DNA of 9,115 bases from JAFLCA01 sp041907145 (GCA_041907145.1 JAYRHW010000221.1:1-9115); one strand, 5' to 3'. Positions 1 to 7,470 are shown, counted from the stretch's first letter. Numbers and translations are program-made. Notes: generated by a model not told the origin, from the letters alone.

Positions 1-826
1 CATAATTCACCTTCTTATTCTTGCCATTTACCTTTTTAGTGATGAACAGCTGAGCAGTGCCGTTGCAAATGGCACCGGTCGGCCCATTGCAAGTAAAGTT
101 CGGGTACAGGACGCCGGAGTACTGCTTGTATGTCTTAACCGGATCGACAGTGAACGAGCCTGGCTCAGATGGTACAGGAGGCGCGGTGATTTTATAGGTG
201 CTTGAAAGAATACCTCCGAGGAATAGCTCCCCAACATTATTTGAGCCGCTTGGTCCTAAAAACAAAGACGCGTTGTGCCCCCCAACTCCTGCCGATAAAT
301 CAGCCCAAAAGACGATCGCCGGATCGGGGCCACCGATGCCATCATCCTGCGGAATTTGCGGGCCGACCTGCACGCGCACCGTTCCGATCTTTATCTCAGT
401 GCGCCCGACGATTCCGCTGTTATCAACCGTAACCGGGATGCCATCCAAGCTTCGCAGAGAAAAATCAATCGAGTGATGATCGGGATTTACGAAGATATTG
501 TTGATCGGGCTATTGAACCCAGGCTCGGGAGTAAACGAGAGCAACTCCGACTGTTGACAGGTGATATCAGAGTAAACTGAGGCAAGCGGAAAGGGGCCAT
601 TGACGGTAAAGGGCGGTGTCGCTGGATAACCGGAGAAACGGCTGGACTCGGAAGCATCGCGGTTCTCGATCAAATAGAGCGGAAGATCGAGTTGTGTGCC
701 GGCAATGAAATGATCGGGCAGGGCCTTAAATTCAAGTTTTAGGACCGGGGTGGCATGGGCAGCGGTAGGACTGAGCGCCAAAGACATCAAACCGAAAACA
801 GCCAAAAACGTCGATTGCCAGCGCAT
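1..826 (-). CDS. Secreted protein of unknown function, 3' end outside the window
   Basis: An open frame of 275 codons runs from an ATG at 826 off the left edge without a stop. The first 25 residues form a clear Sec signal peptide: MR, a hydrophobic core (FLAVFGLMSLALS), then an AHA cleavage site (residues 23-25). The mature part begins TPVLKLEF and is rich in short alternating hydrophobic stretches, Gly, Pro and Asn, as in beta-sandwich extracellular proteins. Cysteines are seen at 90, 246 and 254; the last two (TCNGPTGAIC) could form a disulfide in the periplasm or outside. Segments such as TEIKIGTVRVQV (about 143-154) recall a beta-strand of cohesin-like or adhesin folds, but this is not enough to name a family. 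TGGAGG lies 8 nt before the ATG and supports the start. It has its own upstream gap and promoter-like hexamers, so it is probably not part of the ybeY operon. The gene is confident; its function is unknown. Confidence 0.85.
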   Translation of the reverse strand, partial: MRWQSTFLAVFGLMSLALSPTAAHATPVLKLEFKALPDHFIAGTQLDLPLYLIENRDASESSRFSGYPATPPFTVNGPFPLASVYSDITCQQSELLSFTPEPGFNSPINNIFVNPDHHSIDFSLRSLDGIPVTVDNSGIVGRTEIKIGTVRVQVGPQIPQDDGIGGPDPAIVFWADLSAGVGGHNASLFLGPSGSNNVGELFLGGILSSTYKITAPPVPSEPGSFTVDPVKTYKQYSGVLYPNFTCNGPTGAICNGTAQLFITKKVNGKNKKVNY

Positions 827-834
827 AGTCCTGT

Positions 835-840
835 CCTCCA
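835..840 (-). promoter_or_regulatory. Ribosome binding site of the secreted-protein gene
   Basis: On the minus strand TGGAGG precedes the ATG at 826 with 8 nt between. This is the best Shine-Dalgarno match among the starts in the window, and it decides the start just ahead of the signal peptide. Confidence 0.75.
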
Positions 841-852
841 ATTCAGAATCAG

Positions 853-881
853 AACTTAGCGAGAACCAAGAACCTAGTCAA
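853..881 (-). promoter_or_regulatory. Possible sigma-70 promoter for the secreted-protein gene
   Basis: Minus-strand TTGACT (876-881) matches the -35 consensus at five of six bases. It is followed after exactly 17 nt by TAAGTT (853-858), which matches the -10 consensus at only three of six. It lies in the gap between the ybeY stop and the secreted-protein start. The rest of the 827-954 gap shows only a short hairpin right after the ybeY stop. The -10 element is weak, so this is a suggestion rather than a firm call. Confidence 0.4.
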
Positions 882-954
882 AAAGATTAGCGATAATGGC
901 GGAATCACCAATCAGTCAGTGAATCCCGCAACTTCTACAGGATGGTCCGTCCTG

Positions 955-1413
955 CTAGGAAAACGACTCATGCGATAAGTCCTTCATCAGGCTGGCTTCC
1001 AGTCGGCGCATGCGGGCTGCCACAGCCTTCGGAACGCCCTCATGATCGTGCCCAAATAGATGAAGGATCCCATGAATCAAAAGTCTAAGAAGCTCTCGGT
1101 CAAAGGTGACTCGATACTCCTTGGCTTGTCGGGCGGTGGTATCGAGTGAAATGACGACATCGCCCAAGGAACGGGAATGCTGCTCGGCCCCGCCCTCGAG
1201 CTGAGAAAAGGAAAGAACATCAGTCGGCTTGTCCTTGCCGCGAAAATCACGGTTCAGTCCGTGAATTTCCTCGTCATCGGTCAGTACAATACTAAGCGAA
1301 CAGGCCCCGGCAGGAATCTCACTCGAGTCCAAGGCGTTTAAGATCTTCTTTGCTGTCTTCTTTATCCGCGCGCTCTTCAGTCTGGCCTTCTTGTTCTTTT
1401 GCAGTACCAGCAC
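955..1413 (-). CDS. ybeY: YbeY endoribonuclease / rRNA maturation factor
   Basis: YbeY is a zinc-dependent endoribonuclease of the cytoplasm, needed in many bacteria for 16S rRNA 3'-end maturation and 70S quality control. The family signature HGILHLFGHDH is intact, and NRDFRGKDKPTDVLSF carries the conserved Arg region before it. I place the start at a GTG (1411-1413), giving 152 residues, close to the family's usual 150-155. An AGGGAG lies 6 nt upstream, and the zinc histidines then fall at residues 114, 118 and 124, the same numbers as in E. coli YbeY. The frame stays open upstream to an ATG at 1488, but that would add 25 Lys-rich residues before the first expected beta strand and lengthen the overlap with the HD gene to 170 nt. 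With the GTG start the overlap is 95 nt (1319-1413). It is the last gene of the alaS operon. Confidence 0.93.
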   Translation of the reverse strand: MLVLQKNKKARLKSARIKKTAKKILNALDSSEIPAGACSLSIVLTDDEEIHGLNRDFRGKDKPTDVLSFSQLEGGAEQHSRSLGDVVISLDTTARQAKEYRVTFDRELLRLLIHGILHLFGHDHEGVPKAVAARMRRLEASLMKDLSHESFS

Positions 1414-2938
1414 CTCCCACTCCCTGCTCCTGGGAGCCTTGAGCATCTGAGCCGCTTTCTTCATTAATTTTTTCTGCTGGTTCGGCATAGGCTATACGCT
1501 GATGGTAAATACCATTCAACACACGAGTAAAGCTCTTCGCGATAAGGTGCAAGTCCCGAAGCGTGAGTTCGCACTCCTCGAGCTGCCCGGAAGCGAAAGT
1601 CTTGTTGATCATTTTCTGCACGAGGCCCTGGATGCGGTCCAAATTCGGCTCACTCAAGGTCCTCGAGGCTGCCTCAATGCCGTCCGCAAGCATCAAAATT
1701 CCGGCTTCCTTGGTCTGCGGCTTGGGGCCCGGATAGGTATAGAGGCTGATATCAACGGCCTCAGGGTCCTGTCCCGCCTCTTCGGCCTCAGTTCGCGCCT
1801 TTTCATAGAAGTACTCAATAATGGATGTGCCATGGTGCTGCGGGATCATATCCTCGATTACTTGAGGCAGATAATGCTTGCGCGCCAACTCAACGCCGTC
1901 CTTTACATGGGAGCGGATAATCAAAGCCGACATCGAGGTGCTGAGTTTATCGTGGCGATTCTCCTCTTGTCCCTGATTCTCAACAAAGTAGAGCGGCTTC
2001 TTGGTCTTACCAATGTCGTGGAAATAGGCTCCTACTCGCGCCACCACCGGATTTGCACCCACTGCGTCAGCGGCCGATTCAACCATCATTCCCATTACCA
2101 TAGAATGATTCCAGGTACCTGGAGCCTGGATGCTTAGCTCCTTGAGTAACGCATGATCAAGCGTTGCCATCTCGATCAGGCGCAAGTCAGTCACGTATCC
2201 ACCGAAATGTTCGAAGAGTGGGGTTACACCCGAAGCTACAAATGCGCACAAAATGCCGCCGGCAAACGCACCGCAAATGCGAACAATCGAGGCTGCCACC
2301 GGCAGTTCGGCATCGGTGACAATCGAACACAGGGCAAAAGGCAAAGCGACCAAAGAAATATTGAGCCCGGCCCGCAAATAATCCGTGCGCGAGCGAAAGC
2401 GCGACAAGCTAAGGCAGGCCACGAGCGAGGTGGCAATCACATACGGAATTAAGATTGGCTCCCCCGGTGTATAGATGCCGACGATAAACGCCAGGCTGAG
2501 TGAGCAGACTAATCCATAGTGCAAACCGAGAATGGCCTGCAGGACCAAGCTCGCTGTGGCGAATGGAATTGCAAAATACCAGGAAGTCGTTGATACACCT
2601 TTGATATAAATTCCCACGACCGAGGAAGTCGAAAGACTCAGCGCGATAACTTGCCCCATCCACATTATGAGCATGGAACCGACAAGCAGCAGGATCAGTG
2701 AAATCAAATCGCGCAGCGAGGGATGATAAGCTCGATAACTAACACTCGCGAAACGATGAATAACATAGAGGCTGAAAAAGACCATGGTGACGCGGCCGAC
2801 TGTCGGCAGCGCCCCGCGATCATCGAGAAAATGGCGTAGGAATAGCTCCGCACTGAGCGCGCAGAGCACGGCAAAGACAGCCCCGTACATGGGCTCAAGC
2901 CGGTTACTAAAACGTTCTTCCGGGGTACGACTATTCAT
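1319..2938 (-). CDS. pgpH: Membrane HD-domain phosphohydrolase, PgpH/YqfF (7TMR-HD) family, probable c-di-AMP phosphodiesterase
   Basis: This 539-residue protein has about seven or eight membrane segments (roughly 17-36, 46-64, 77-102, 119-138, 141-157, 160-178, 187-208, 214-236) followed by a cytoplasmic HD domain (about 250-485). Metal-site candidates are all present: H278 in GTWNHS, H307-D308 in FHDIGK, H344 in RSHVKDG, H368/H369 in PQHHGTS and D419 in MLADGIEA. The segment from TDLRL through PQHHGTS is typical of PgpH/YqfF enzymes, whose characterised member in Listeria hydrolyses c-di-AMP to pApA. The usual large extracellular HDED domain between the first and second membrane segments is missing; only about ten residues join them. 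After the normal family end (YHQRIAYAEP, about 478-487) comes a 50-residue Glu/Gln/Lys/Gly-rich tail that overlaps ybeY. In-frame stops just upstream leave the ATG at 2938 as the first possible start. AGGGGG is only 2 nt away, unusually close, so coupling to phoH translation is likely. Confidence 0.9.
   Translation of the reverse strand: MNSRTPEERFSNRLEPMYGAVFAVLCALSAELFLRHFLDDRGALPTVGRVTMVFFSLYVIHRFASVSYRAYHPSLRDLISLILLLVGSMLIMWMGQVIALSLSTSSVVGIYIKGVSTTSWYFAIPFATASLVLQAILGLHYGLVCSLSLAFIVGIYTPGEPILIPYVIATSLVACLSLSRFRSRTDYLRAGLNISLVALPFALCSIVTDAELPVAASIVRICGAFAGGILCAFVASGVTPLFEHFGGYVTDLRLIEMATLDHALLKELSIQAPGTWNHSMVMGMMVESAADAVGANPVVARVGAYFHDIGKTKKPLYFVENQGQEENRHDKLSTSMSALIIRSHVKDGVELARKHYLPQVIEDMIPQHHGTSIIEYFYEKARTEAEEAGQDPEAVDISLYTYPGPKPQTKEAGILMLADGIEAASRTLSEPNLDRIQGLVQKMINKTFASGQLEECELTLRDLHLIAKSFTRVLNGIYHQRIAYAEPAEKINEESGSDAQGSQEQGVGGAGTAKEQEGQTEERADKEDSKEDLKRLGLE
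1420..1425 (-). promoter_or_regulatory. Ribosome binding site deciding the ybeY GTG start
   Basis: Minus-strand AGGGAG sits 6 nt before the GTG at 1413, inside the coding sequence of the upstream HD-domain gene. The in-frame ATGs farther upstream (1488, 1464, 1446) lack a comparable purine-rich site at good spacing. Confidence 0.55.
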
Positions 2939-2940
2939 AG

Positions 2941-2946
2941 CCCCCT
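2941..2946 (-). promoter_or_regulatory. Badly spaced ribosome binding site of the HD-domain gene
   Basis: Minus-strand AGGGGG ends 2 nt before the ATG at 2938; 5-9 nt is usual. TAA and TAG stops in frame directly upstream rule out a longer protein. Either initiation depends on ribosomes ending phoH 18 nt upstream, or the true start is the next ATG at 2890 (residue 17), which would still precede the first membrane segment. Confidence 0.35.
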
Positions 2947-2956
2947 ATTAAAAAAC

Positions 2957-3976
2957 CTAGTCCTGTCCGTCTTTGCGCTTATTGTACGCCGAGACGATGC
3001 GGGCGACGAGTTGATGTCTAATCACATCTTCCTCGTCAAAGTTTACAACCGAAATTCCGTTCACGTTCTTGAGAATATTTAGAGCATCAACAAGGCCTGA
3101 TACTGTGCCACGCGGCAAGTCGATCTGCGTCACATCTCCTGTCACCACGCATTTCGATCCGCGCCCAAGTCTGGTCAGCAGCATCTTCATTTGTCCGATG
3201 GTCGTATTCTGCGCCTCATCGAGAATCACAAAAGCATTTGAGAGCGTGCGTCCGCGCATGAAGGCCAACGGCGCAACTTCGACGTTCCCCTTCTCCACCA
3301 TCTCCTTAGCGCGATCCATCTCGACCATGTCGTGAAGCGCGTCATACAAAGGACGAAGGTACGGATTGACCTTCTCGGCCATATCCCCAGGTAAAAATCC
3401 CAATTTTTCGCCGGCCTCAACAGCCGGACGGCAAAGCACCACTCGCTTTACCTCTTTATTCATCACCGCAGCGATCGCCATGGCCATGGCCAGGTAGGTC
3501 TTGCCCGTACCGGCAGGGCCCACGCCGAACACGCAATCATGGGACTTGATCGCCTCAATATAAGATTTCTGGCGGAATGTCTTTGGAACGATAGAATACT
3601 TACGCCCGGCGATTTTCACCTGATCGCGAAAGAGCTCCTCGAGCCGCAGCTTTCGATTCCCCGCTAACATTCTAAGGGAACGATCGATATCGCCGGGGAA
3701 AATTACTTCCCCACGTGCTATCAATTCAGAAAGCTGCTGCAGCAAATCCTGGGCAAGGTCAACTTCACTTTCCATGCCGGCAAGCACCACCCCATCGTGT
3801 GAGCGCGCAATTTTAATCCCGAGTCCGCGTTCGAGAATTTTAAAATTGCCGTCCAAGTCTCCACCGAGCATCTGCGAGACTCGCACATCAGTAAGGGGGA
3901 AGAGCACTTCCTTGTCTGCTACTGGGGTGAGATTGCTCTTTGTTCTGGTTTTAGTGGCCTTTGATGTTGCCGTCAC
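2957..3976 (-). CDS. ybeZ: PhoH/YbeZ-family ATPase
   Basis: This 339-residue protein is a PhoH-type P-loop ATPase, resembling the helicase core of superfamily 1. The N-terminal part (about 23-95) is the small PhoH-associated domain. The ATPase domain follows with Walker A GPAGTGKT (153-160), the family motif RPAVEAGEKLGFLPGD (183-198), MRGRTL (240-245), Walker B FVILDEAQN (249-257), SKCVVTGDVTQIDLP (274-288) and a C-terminal RHQLVARIVSAY (320-331) carrying likely arginine-finger residues. YbeZ acts with YbeY in ribosomal RNA handling, and the presence of ybeY two genes downstream fits this. The start is a GTG immediately after the alaS stop (TAA then GTG, no gap), with AGGGA 6 nt upstream inside alaS. 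A TAG stop precedes the HD gene by 18 nt. The length and motif set are complete. The name phoH is also used for this family. Confidence 0.95.
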   Translation of the reverse strand: MTATSKATKTRTKSNLTPVADKEVLFPLTDVRVSQMLGGDLDGNFKILERGLGIKIARSHDGVVLAGMESEVDLAQDLLQQLSELIARGEVIFPGDIDRSLRMLAGNRKLRLEELFRDQVKIAGRKYSIVPKTFRQKSYIEAIKSHDCVFGVGPAGTGKTYLAMAMAIAAVMNKEVKRVVLCRPAVEAGEKLGFLPGDMAEKVNPYLRPLYDALHDMVEMDRAKEMVEKGNVEVAPLAFMRGRTLSNAFVILDEAQNTTIGQMKMLLTRLGRGSKCVVTGDVTQIDLPRGTVSGLVDALNILKNVNGISVVNFDEEDVIRHQLVARIVSAYNKRKDGQD

Positions 3977-6637
3977 TTAGCTTCCCTGTGATACAAGTTC
4001 AAAAATTCTATCGAGAGCCAATCCAAGCTGCGCCGGGTTTACGCCACCGGCTTGAGCGAAGTCAGGACGGCCGCCGCCTTTGCCGCCACTCACTTTGGCA
4101 GCCTCTTTGATAAGGTTACCAGCATGAACTCCCGGCAATAGATCGGAAGTTACCCCTGCTACGATAATTGCGGAATCTCCGGTCTGAGAACCTAAAGCGA
4201 CGACTCCTGAGCCGAGCTTTAGCCGCAGACGATCGACCATCGAACGCAGTGTGTCCGAGTCAGCGCCCTCAACGCGCTCCGTGATAACTTTCAGCCCCTT
4301 TGCCGTAGTGCGGGCGGCGCTGATCAGATCTCCTGATGCAGCGGAGGCCAACTTAGCTTTGGCTGCCTCGAGCTCCCTTTCGAGCTGCCTCGTACGCTGC
4401 AAGGTGCGGTCTATTTTCTCCACTAATCCATGCGTGTCGCCCTTGAGAAGCTCTGCTATTTGACTGCGCTCCTCGCGTTCCCGCACCAATTCCTGATAAG
4501 CGCTAGGGCCAGCCCAGCACTCGATACGGCGTACCCCAGCTGAAACGCCGCCTTCATTGGCTATCAGGGCAAACCCAATATCACCGCTGCGGGCGACATG
4601 GGTGCCGCCGCAAAGCTCCAGCGATTGCGGGCCAATCTGCACGACTCGAACCACACTTCCGTACTTTTCACCAAACAAAGCCATAGCGCCGAGCTTTTTG
4701 GCCTCATCTATGGGCAACTCACGAGTTACGACCTCATGATTGCTTCGCACCTGCTCATTCATAAACGCCTGGATATCGAGCAATTGAGCATGGCTGACCG
4801 GCTCAAAATGCGAAAAGTCAAAGCGCAAAGTCTTGTCATCAACTCGCGACCCGGCCTGTTTAACGTGAGTTCCTAGGACTGCACGGAGAGCGGAGTGCAG
4901 CAAGTGCGTTGCTGAATGATTGGCGCGAATTCTTGCCCGCCTGTTCTGGTCAATGTGGAGGGAGGCTGTACTACCCACCATTTTAGTTGAAAGCTCGCCC
5001 TCAACAACTTCGCATTCATGCAGGAAGTATCCATCCTGCACTTTCTGCGTATCCAAAACCCTAAGCGTAGCGCCGCTTACCGACACCGTGCCGGTATCAC
5101 CAACCTGGCCCCCGGATTCCGCGTAGAACGGAGTGGCCTCAAAAACTACCGTGGCAATATCGCCTTTCCTAAATTGCTGTCGGTTTAGATTATCCAACAC
5201 TGCCTGCAGCTTGGCCTCTGCCTTAGTCTCGGTATAACCCAGGAAACTCGTCTTCTTTCCTTCAACCTTCACGGTTTCAAATGCGATACCCTGAGATTTT
5301 CTGTCCTCGCGAGAGCGGGTTTTTTGCTCCTCCATGCAGCGATTGAAAGCTGCGGTATCAATTTTAAGCTTGTAAGGTTTGAGCGCATCCTCTGTTAGAT
5401 CGAGAGGAAATCCGTAGGTATCATGCAGCAGGAACGCAGCTTCGCCTGGGAATGGCTGTCCGGGTGAAAGTTTTTCCACCTCACGCTGCAAGAGCGCGAT
5501 TCCGGACTCTAAAGTCTCATGAAACTTGCGCTCTTCAGCGTCGACTACGCGAGCAATCAAATCCTTACGTTCACGTAATTCGTGATAATGATCGCCCATT
5601 ATCTCGACGACTCGCGCGGTGGTCTTGGCCAAAAATGGTTCCTTGAACTCAAGCGCTCGTCCGTGACGTATGGCGCGGCGAATAATGCGGCGCAGCACGT
5701 ATCCGCGTCCATCGCTTGAGGGATGCACGCCATCGGCAATCAAAAACGACATGGCGCGGGAATGATCGGCAATAACGCGCATAGCCACATCACGGGCATA
5801 GGGCTTATCAGTTCGAAGATCGCGAACGGCAAAAGATTTGCCATCGTACTTGAAGCCCGAAAGCTCTTCGCAGAGTGAAATGATTCCGCGCAATAGATCT
5901 GTATGGTAGGTGGCGTTGACGCCCTGCAGGATAGAGGTTATGCGCTCGAGCCCCATGCCGGTATCTACTGCGGGCTTCGGCAGAGGTTTGAGCGTGCCAT
6001 CCTTGGCTCGATCAAACTGCATGAAGACGAGATTCCAAAATTCCAGGTAAACGCCGTCGCTATTGCGGAACTCCTGCTCGCTCTGACCGGCTTCGTTGTC
6101 GCCGACATAGTAATAAATTTCAGAGCAAGGGCCGCAGGGCCCGGTCTCGCCCATGGCCCAGAAATTATCAGCCTCGCCCATGCGTACAATGCGGCTAGGA
6201 TCGATATCAGTCAGCTCAGCCCAAAGCTTGGCGGCTTCGTCATCCTTTTCGAAAACAGTCACCCACAGACGAGACTTAGGAAGTCCAAGAACCTTCGTCG
6301 ACAGCTCCCAACCAAACTTTATGGCGTCTGCCTTGAAGTAATCGCCAAAGGAGAAGTTCCCCAGCATCTCAAAGAAGGTGTGATGACGTGCCGTTACGCC
6401 AACATTTTCAAAATCGTTATGCTTACCGGAGACTCGTAAACATTTCTGACAAGTTGTAGCGCGGGTATAGGCGCGCTTTTCCCCGCCAAGGAAACAGTCC
6501 TTGAACTGATTCATGCCGGCGTTGCTGAAGAGCAGGGTGGGGTCGTTTTCAGGCACTAGAGATGAAGAGGAGACTATCGTATGGCCCTGAGCTTGGAAGT
6601 ACTCAAGGAACGCTTTCCGGATGTCGCTGCCTTTCAT
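3977..6637 (-). CDS. alaS: Alanyl-tRNA synthetase
   Basis: AlaRS charges tRNA-Ala with alanine in the cytoplasm and edits misacylated Ser/Gly. The 886 residues match the usual bacterial length of about 875-890. In order: class II catalytic domain with the start MKGSDIRKAFLEYF, the motif 2 region ARHHTFFEMLGNFSFGDY (83-100) and motif 3 DTGMGLER (225-232); the tRNA-recognition helical region with GRGYVLRRIIRRAIRHG (310-326); the editing domain with HSATH (574-578) and the Cys/His zinc residues C676 and H680 in LELCGGTHV; a coiled-coil-like stretch (about 715-765); and the C-Ala domain ending in the Gly-rich KGGGRPDFAQAGG (853-865). All editing ligands are present. The ATG at 6637 gives the canonical N-terminus, although no strong Shine-Dalgarno sits nearby (AAGGG is about 12 nt away). 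It heads a tight operon with phoH, the HD gene and ybeY. Confidence 0.98.
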   Translation of the reverse strand: MKGSDIRKAFLEYFQAQGHTIVSSSSLVPENDPTLLFSNAGMNQFKDCFLGGEKRAYTRATTCQKCLRVSGKHNDFENVGVTARHHTFFEMLGNFSFGDYFKADAIKFGWELSTKVLGLPKSRLWVTVFEKDDEAAKLWAELTDIDPSRIVRMGEADNFWAMGETGPCGPCSEIYYYVGDNEAGQSEQEFRNSDGVYLEFWNLVFMQFDRAKDGTLKPLPKPAVDTGMGLERITSILQGVNATYHTDLLRGIISLCEELSGFKYDGKSFAVRDLRTDKPYARDVAMRVIADHSRAMSFLIADGVHPSSDGRGYVLRRIIRRAIRHGRALEFKEPFLAKTTARVVEIMGDHYHELRERKDLIARVVDAEERKFHETLESGIALLQREVEKLSPGQPFPGEAAFLLHDTYGFPLDLTEDALKPYKLKIDTAAFNRCMEEQKTRSREDRKSQGIAFETVKVEGKKTSFLGYTETKAEAKLQAVLDNLNRQQFRKGDIATVVFEATPFYAESGGQVGDTGTVSVSGATLRVLDTQKVQDGYFLHECEVVEGELSTKMVGSTASLHIDQNRRARIRANHSATHLLHSALRAVLGTHVKQAGSRVDDKTLRFDFSHFEPVSHAQLLDIQAFMNEQVRSNHEVVTRELPIDEAKKLGAMALFGEKYGSVVRVVQIGPQSLELCGGTHVARSGDIGFALIANEGGVSAGVRRIECWAGPSAYQELVREREERSQIAELLKGDTHGLVEKIDRTLQRTRQLERELEAAKAKLASAASGDLISAARTTAKGLKVITERVEGADSDTLRSMVDRLRLKLGSGVVALGSQTGDSAIIVAGVTSDLLPGVHAGNLIKEAAKVSGGKGGGRPDFAQAGGVNPAQLGLALDRIFELVSQGS
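3981..3987 (-). promoter_or_regulatory. Ribosome binding site of phoH/ybeZ inside alaS
   Basis: Minus-strand AGGGAAG lies in the last codons of alaS, with its AGGGA core 6 nt before the phoH GTG at 3976. Because TAA and GTG abut, termination on alaS and initiation on phoH are probably coupled. Confidence 0.6.
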
Positions 6638-6729
6638 GAGAGCTAAATACCCTTGGAATTTCGATAAGATACACAGCAGACTATCCCATCTACTATAGGA
6701 TGTCGATTTTCAACAAATCGTCGTGGAAT
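6638..6729 (-). promoter_or_regulatory. alaS leader: possible weak promoter and a 6-bp hairpin
   Basis: This 92-nt gap is the only likely place for an alaS promoter. The best pair I see on the minus strand is TCGACA (6701-6706; five of six to the -35 consensus) and GATAGT (6680-6685; four of six to the -10) with a short 15-nt spacer. A perfect 6-bp inverted repeat CGATTT-GTTGA-AAATCG occupies 6704-6720 and touches the -35-like element. No T-run follows it, so it does not look like an intrinsic terminator of the upstream gene. TGGAATTT occurs twice, at 6654-6661 and 6724-6731. All of this is weak evidence. Confidence 0.25.
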
Positions 6730-7470
6730 TTAGAATAAACATAGTATTTTCAAATGACTAGCTCTGTCCCAGTGACCTCGAACGGGGCGCCTCTCCAGCC
6801 AAAACTTGGCTATACATATAGAAGACGAGCTGATGGTGGAAAGCACGTGGGTTAGGGCAACCCAGAAGAGCTCATTGCCCACAGTAACGGCGTACCACAA
6901 CCCTGTGGCATCTTTTAGAATTAGTCCCAACTCCCTGAACCAAGAGACAGCCGCGCTCTGACGCCGCTTGACCATGGTCCAGGCCTGCAATGACTTCCCG
7001 TAAAATAGAAAGAAGCTCACTCCAGCCAAACTGAAATCGACGGCTTTGGACAGAAATGTCCCATGCAAAGTAACGCCCGCAGTCATCGCAGCCGACACGA
7101 GCAGGAAAAGGGCATCTACGCATAAGCCAACAATCAAGAGCTGCCGAGCGCGTCCAACCTCAAAGCGAGCGAGGAACAAAAGAACGACCGTAGCAAGAAT
7201 TATAACTGGAAAGCGGCTGCCAACTAGAAACCAATCGAGATACGAGCGGGTCATGCCTGAAAGGGCAAACAGAAGAAAGGCAATTAAGCTCCAGAATTCA
7301 CGGACTGGGTGCAATCCCTCGCAAACGGCCGCGGCTTCAAGCTGCCCAGTTCGCCAAGCCCTGCTGCGCCGAGAAAGTTTTATGACCTGTGCCGCATAGC
7401 CAGTTCCCGTGAACAACAAGAAAGCTGCGGCGGCCAGGTAGCCGGGGTTAGAAAGAATCTGCGGCATCAC
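6730..7470 (-). CDS. Multi-pass membrane protein, possibly PQ-loop (SWEET/SemiSWEET-like) type
   Basis: This 246-residue protein is almost wholly hydrophobic, with about seven membrane segments (roughly 8-31, 57-76, 84-103, 110-131, 140-157, 178-195, 198-222). Two segments share a pattern: a helix ending in Y-x-x-Q or Y-x-x-x-x-Q followed by a short basic loop (YAAQVIKLSRRSRA at 25-38; YGKSLQAWTMVKRRQSAAVSW at 157-177, the latter with the S-A-x-x-S/W pattern). This resembles PQ-loop repeats of small transporters and related lipid-A-associated proteins, but the Pro-Gln pair itself is absent, so the family is tentative. It opens with GTG-ATG 8 nt after the flagellin stop and has no recognisable Shine-Dalgarno, so its translation probably depends on the flagellin message or on a lower-efficiency start. 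No signal peptide other than the first membrane helix. Substrate and role cannot be told from sequence. Confidence 0.7.
   Translation of the reverse strand: MMPQILSNPGYLAAAAFLLFTGTGYAAQVIKLSRRSRAWRTGQLEAAAVCEGLHPVREFWSLIAFLLFALSGMTRSYLDWFLVGSRFPVIILATVVLLFLARFEVGRARQLLIVGLCVDALFLLVSAAMTAGVTLHGTFLSKAVDFSLAGVSFFLFYGKSLQAWTMVKRRQSAAVSWFRELGLILKDATGLWYAVTVGNELFWVALTHVLSTISSSSICIAKFWLERRPVRGHWDRASHLKILCLF

Noticed and set aside
938..954. Short inverted repeat CAGGA...TCCTG directly after the ybeY stop, as a possible terminator
   Set aside because: On the minus strand the stem is only 5 bp with a 7-nt loop and is followed by TAGAAGTTGC rather than a T-run, so it does not qualify as an intrinsic terminator.
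1414..1488. N-terminal extension of ybeY to the ATG at 1488
   Set aside because: The 25 extra residues are Lys-rich and precede the first conserved strand. The GTG at 1413 has a better ribosome binding site and places the zinc histidines at the usual positions.
1502..2137. A 211-codon plus-strand open frame
   Set aside because: It lies entirely opposite the HD-domain gene, whose motifs are intact; the plus-strand product shows no domain or ribosome binding site.
5903..6439. A 178-codon plus-strand open frame
   Set aside because: It is antisense to the catalytic domain of alaS and has no recognisable content.
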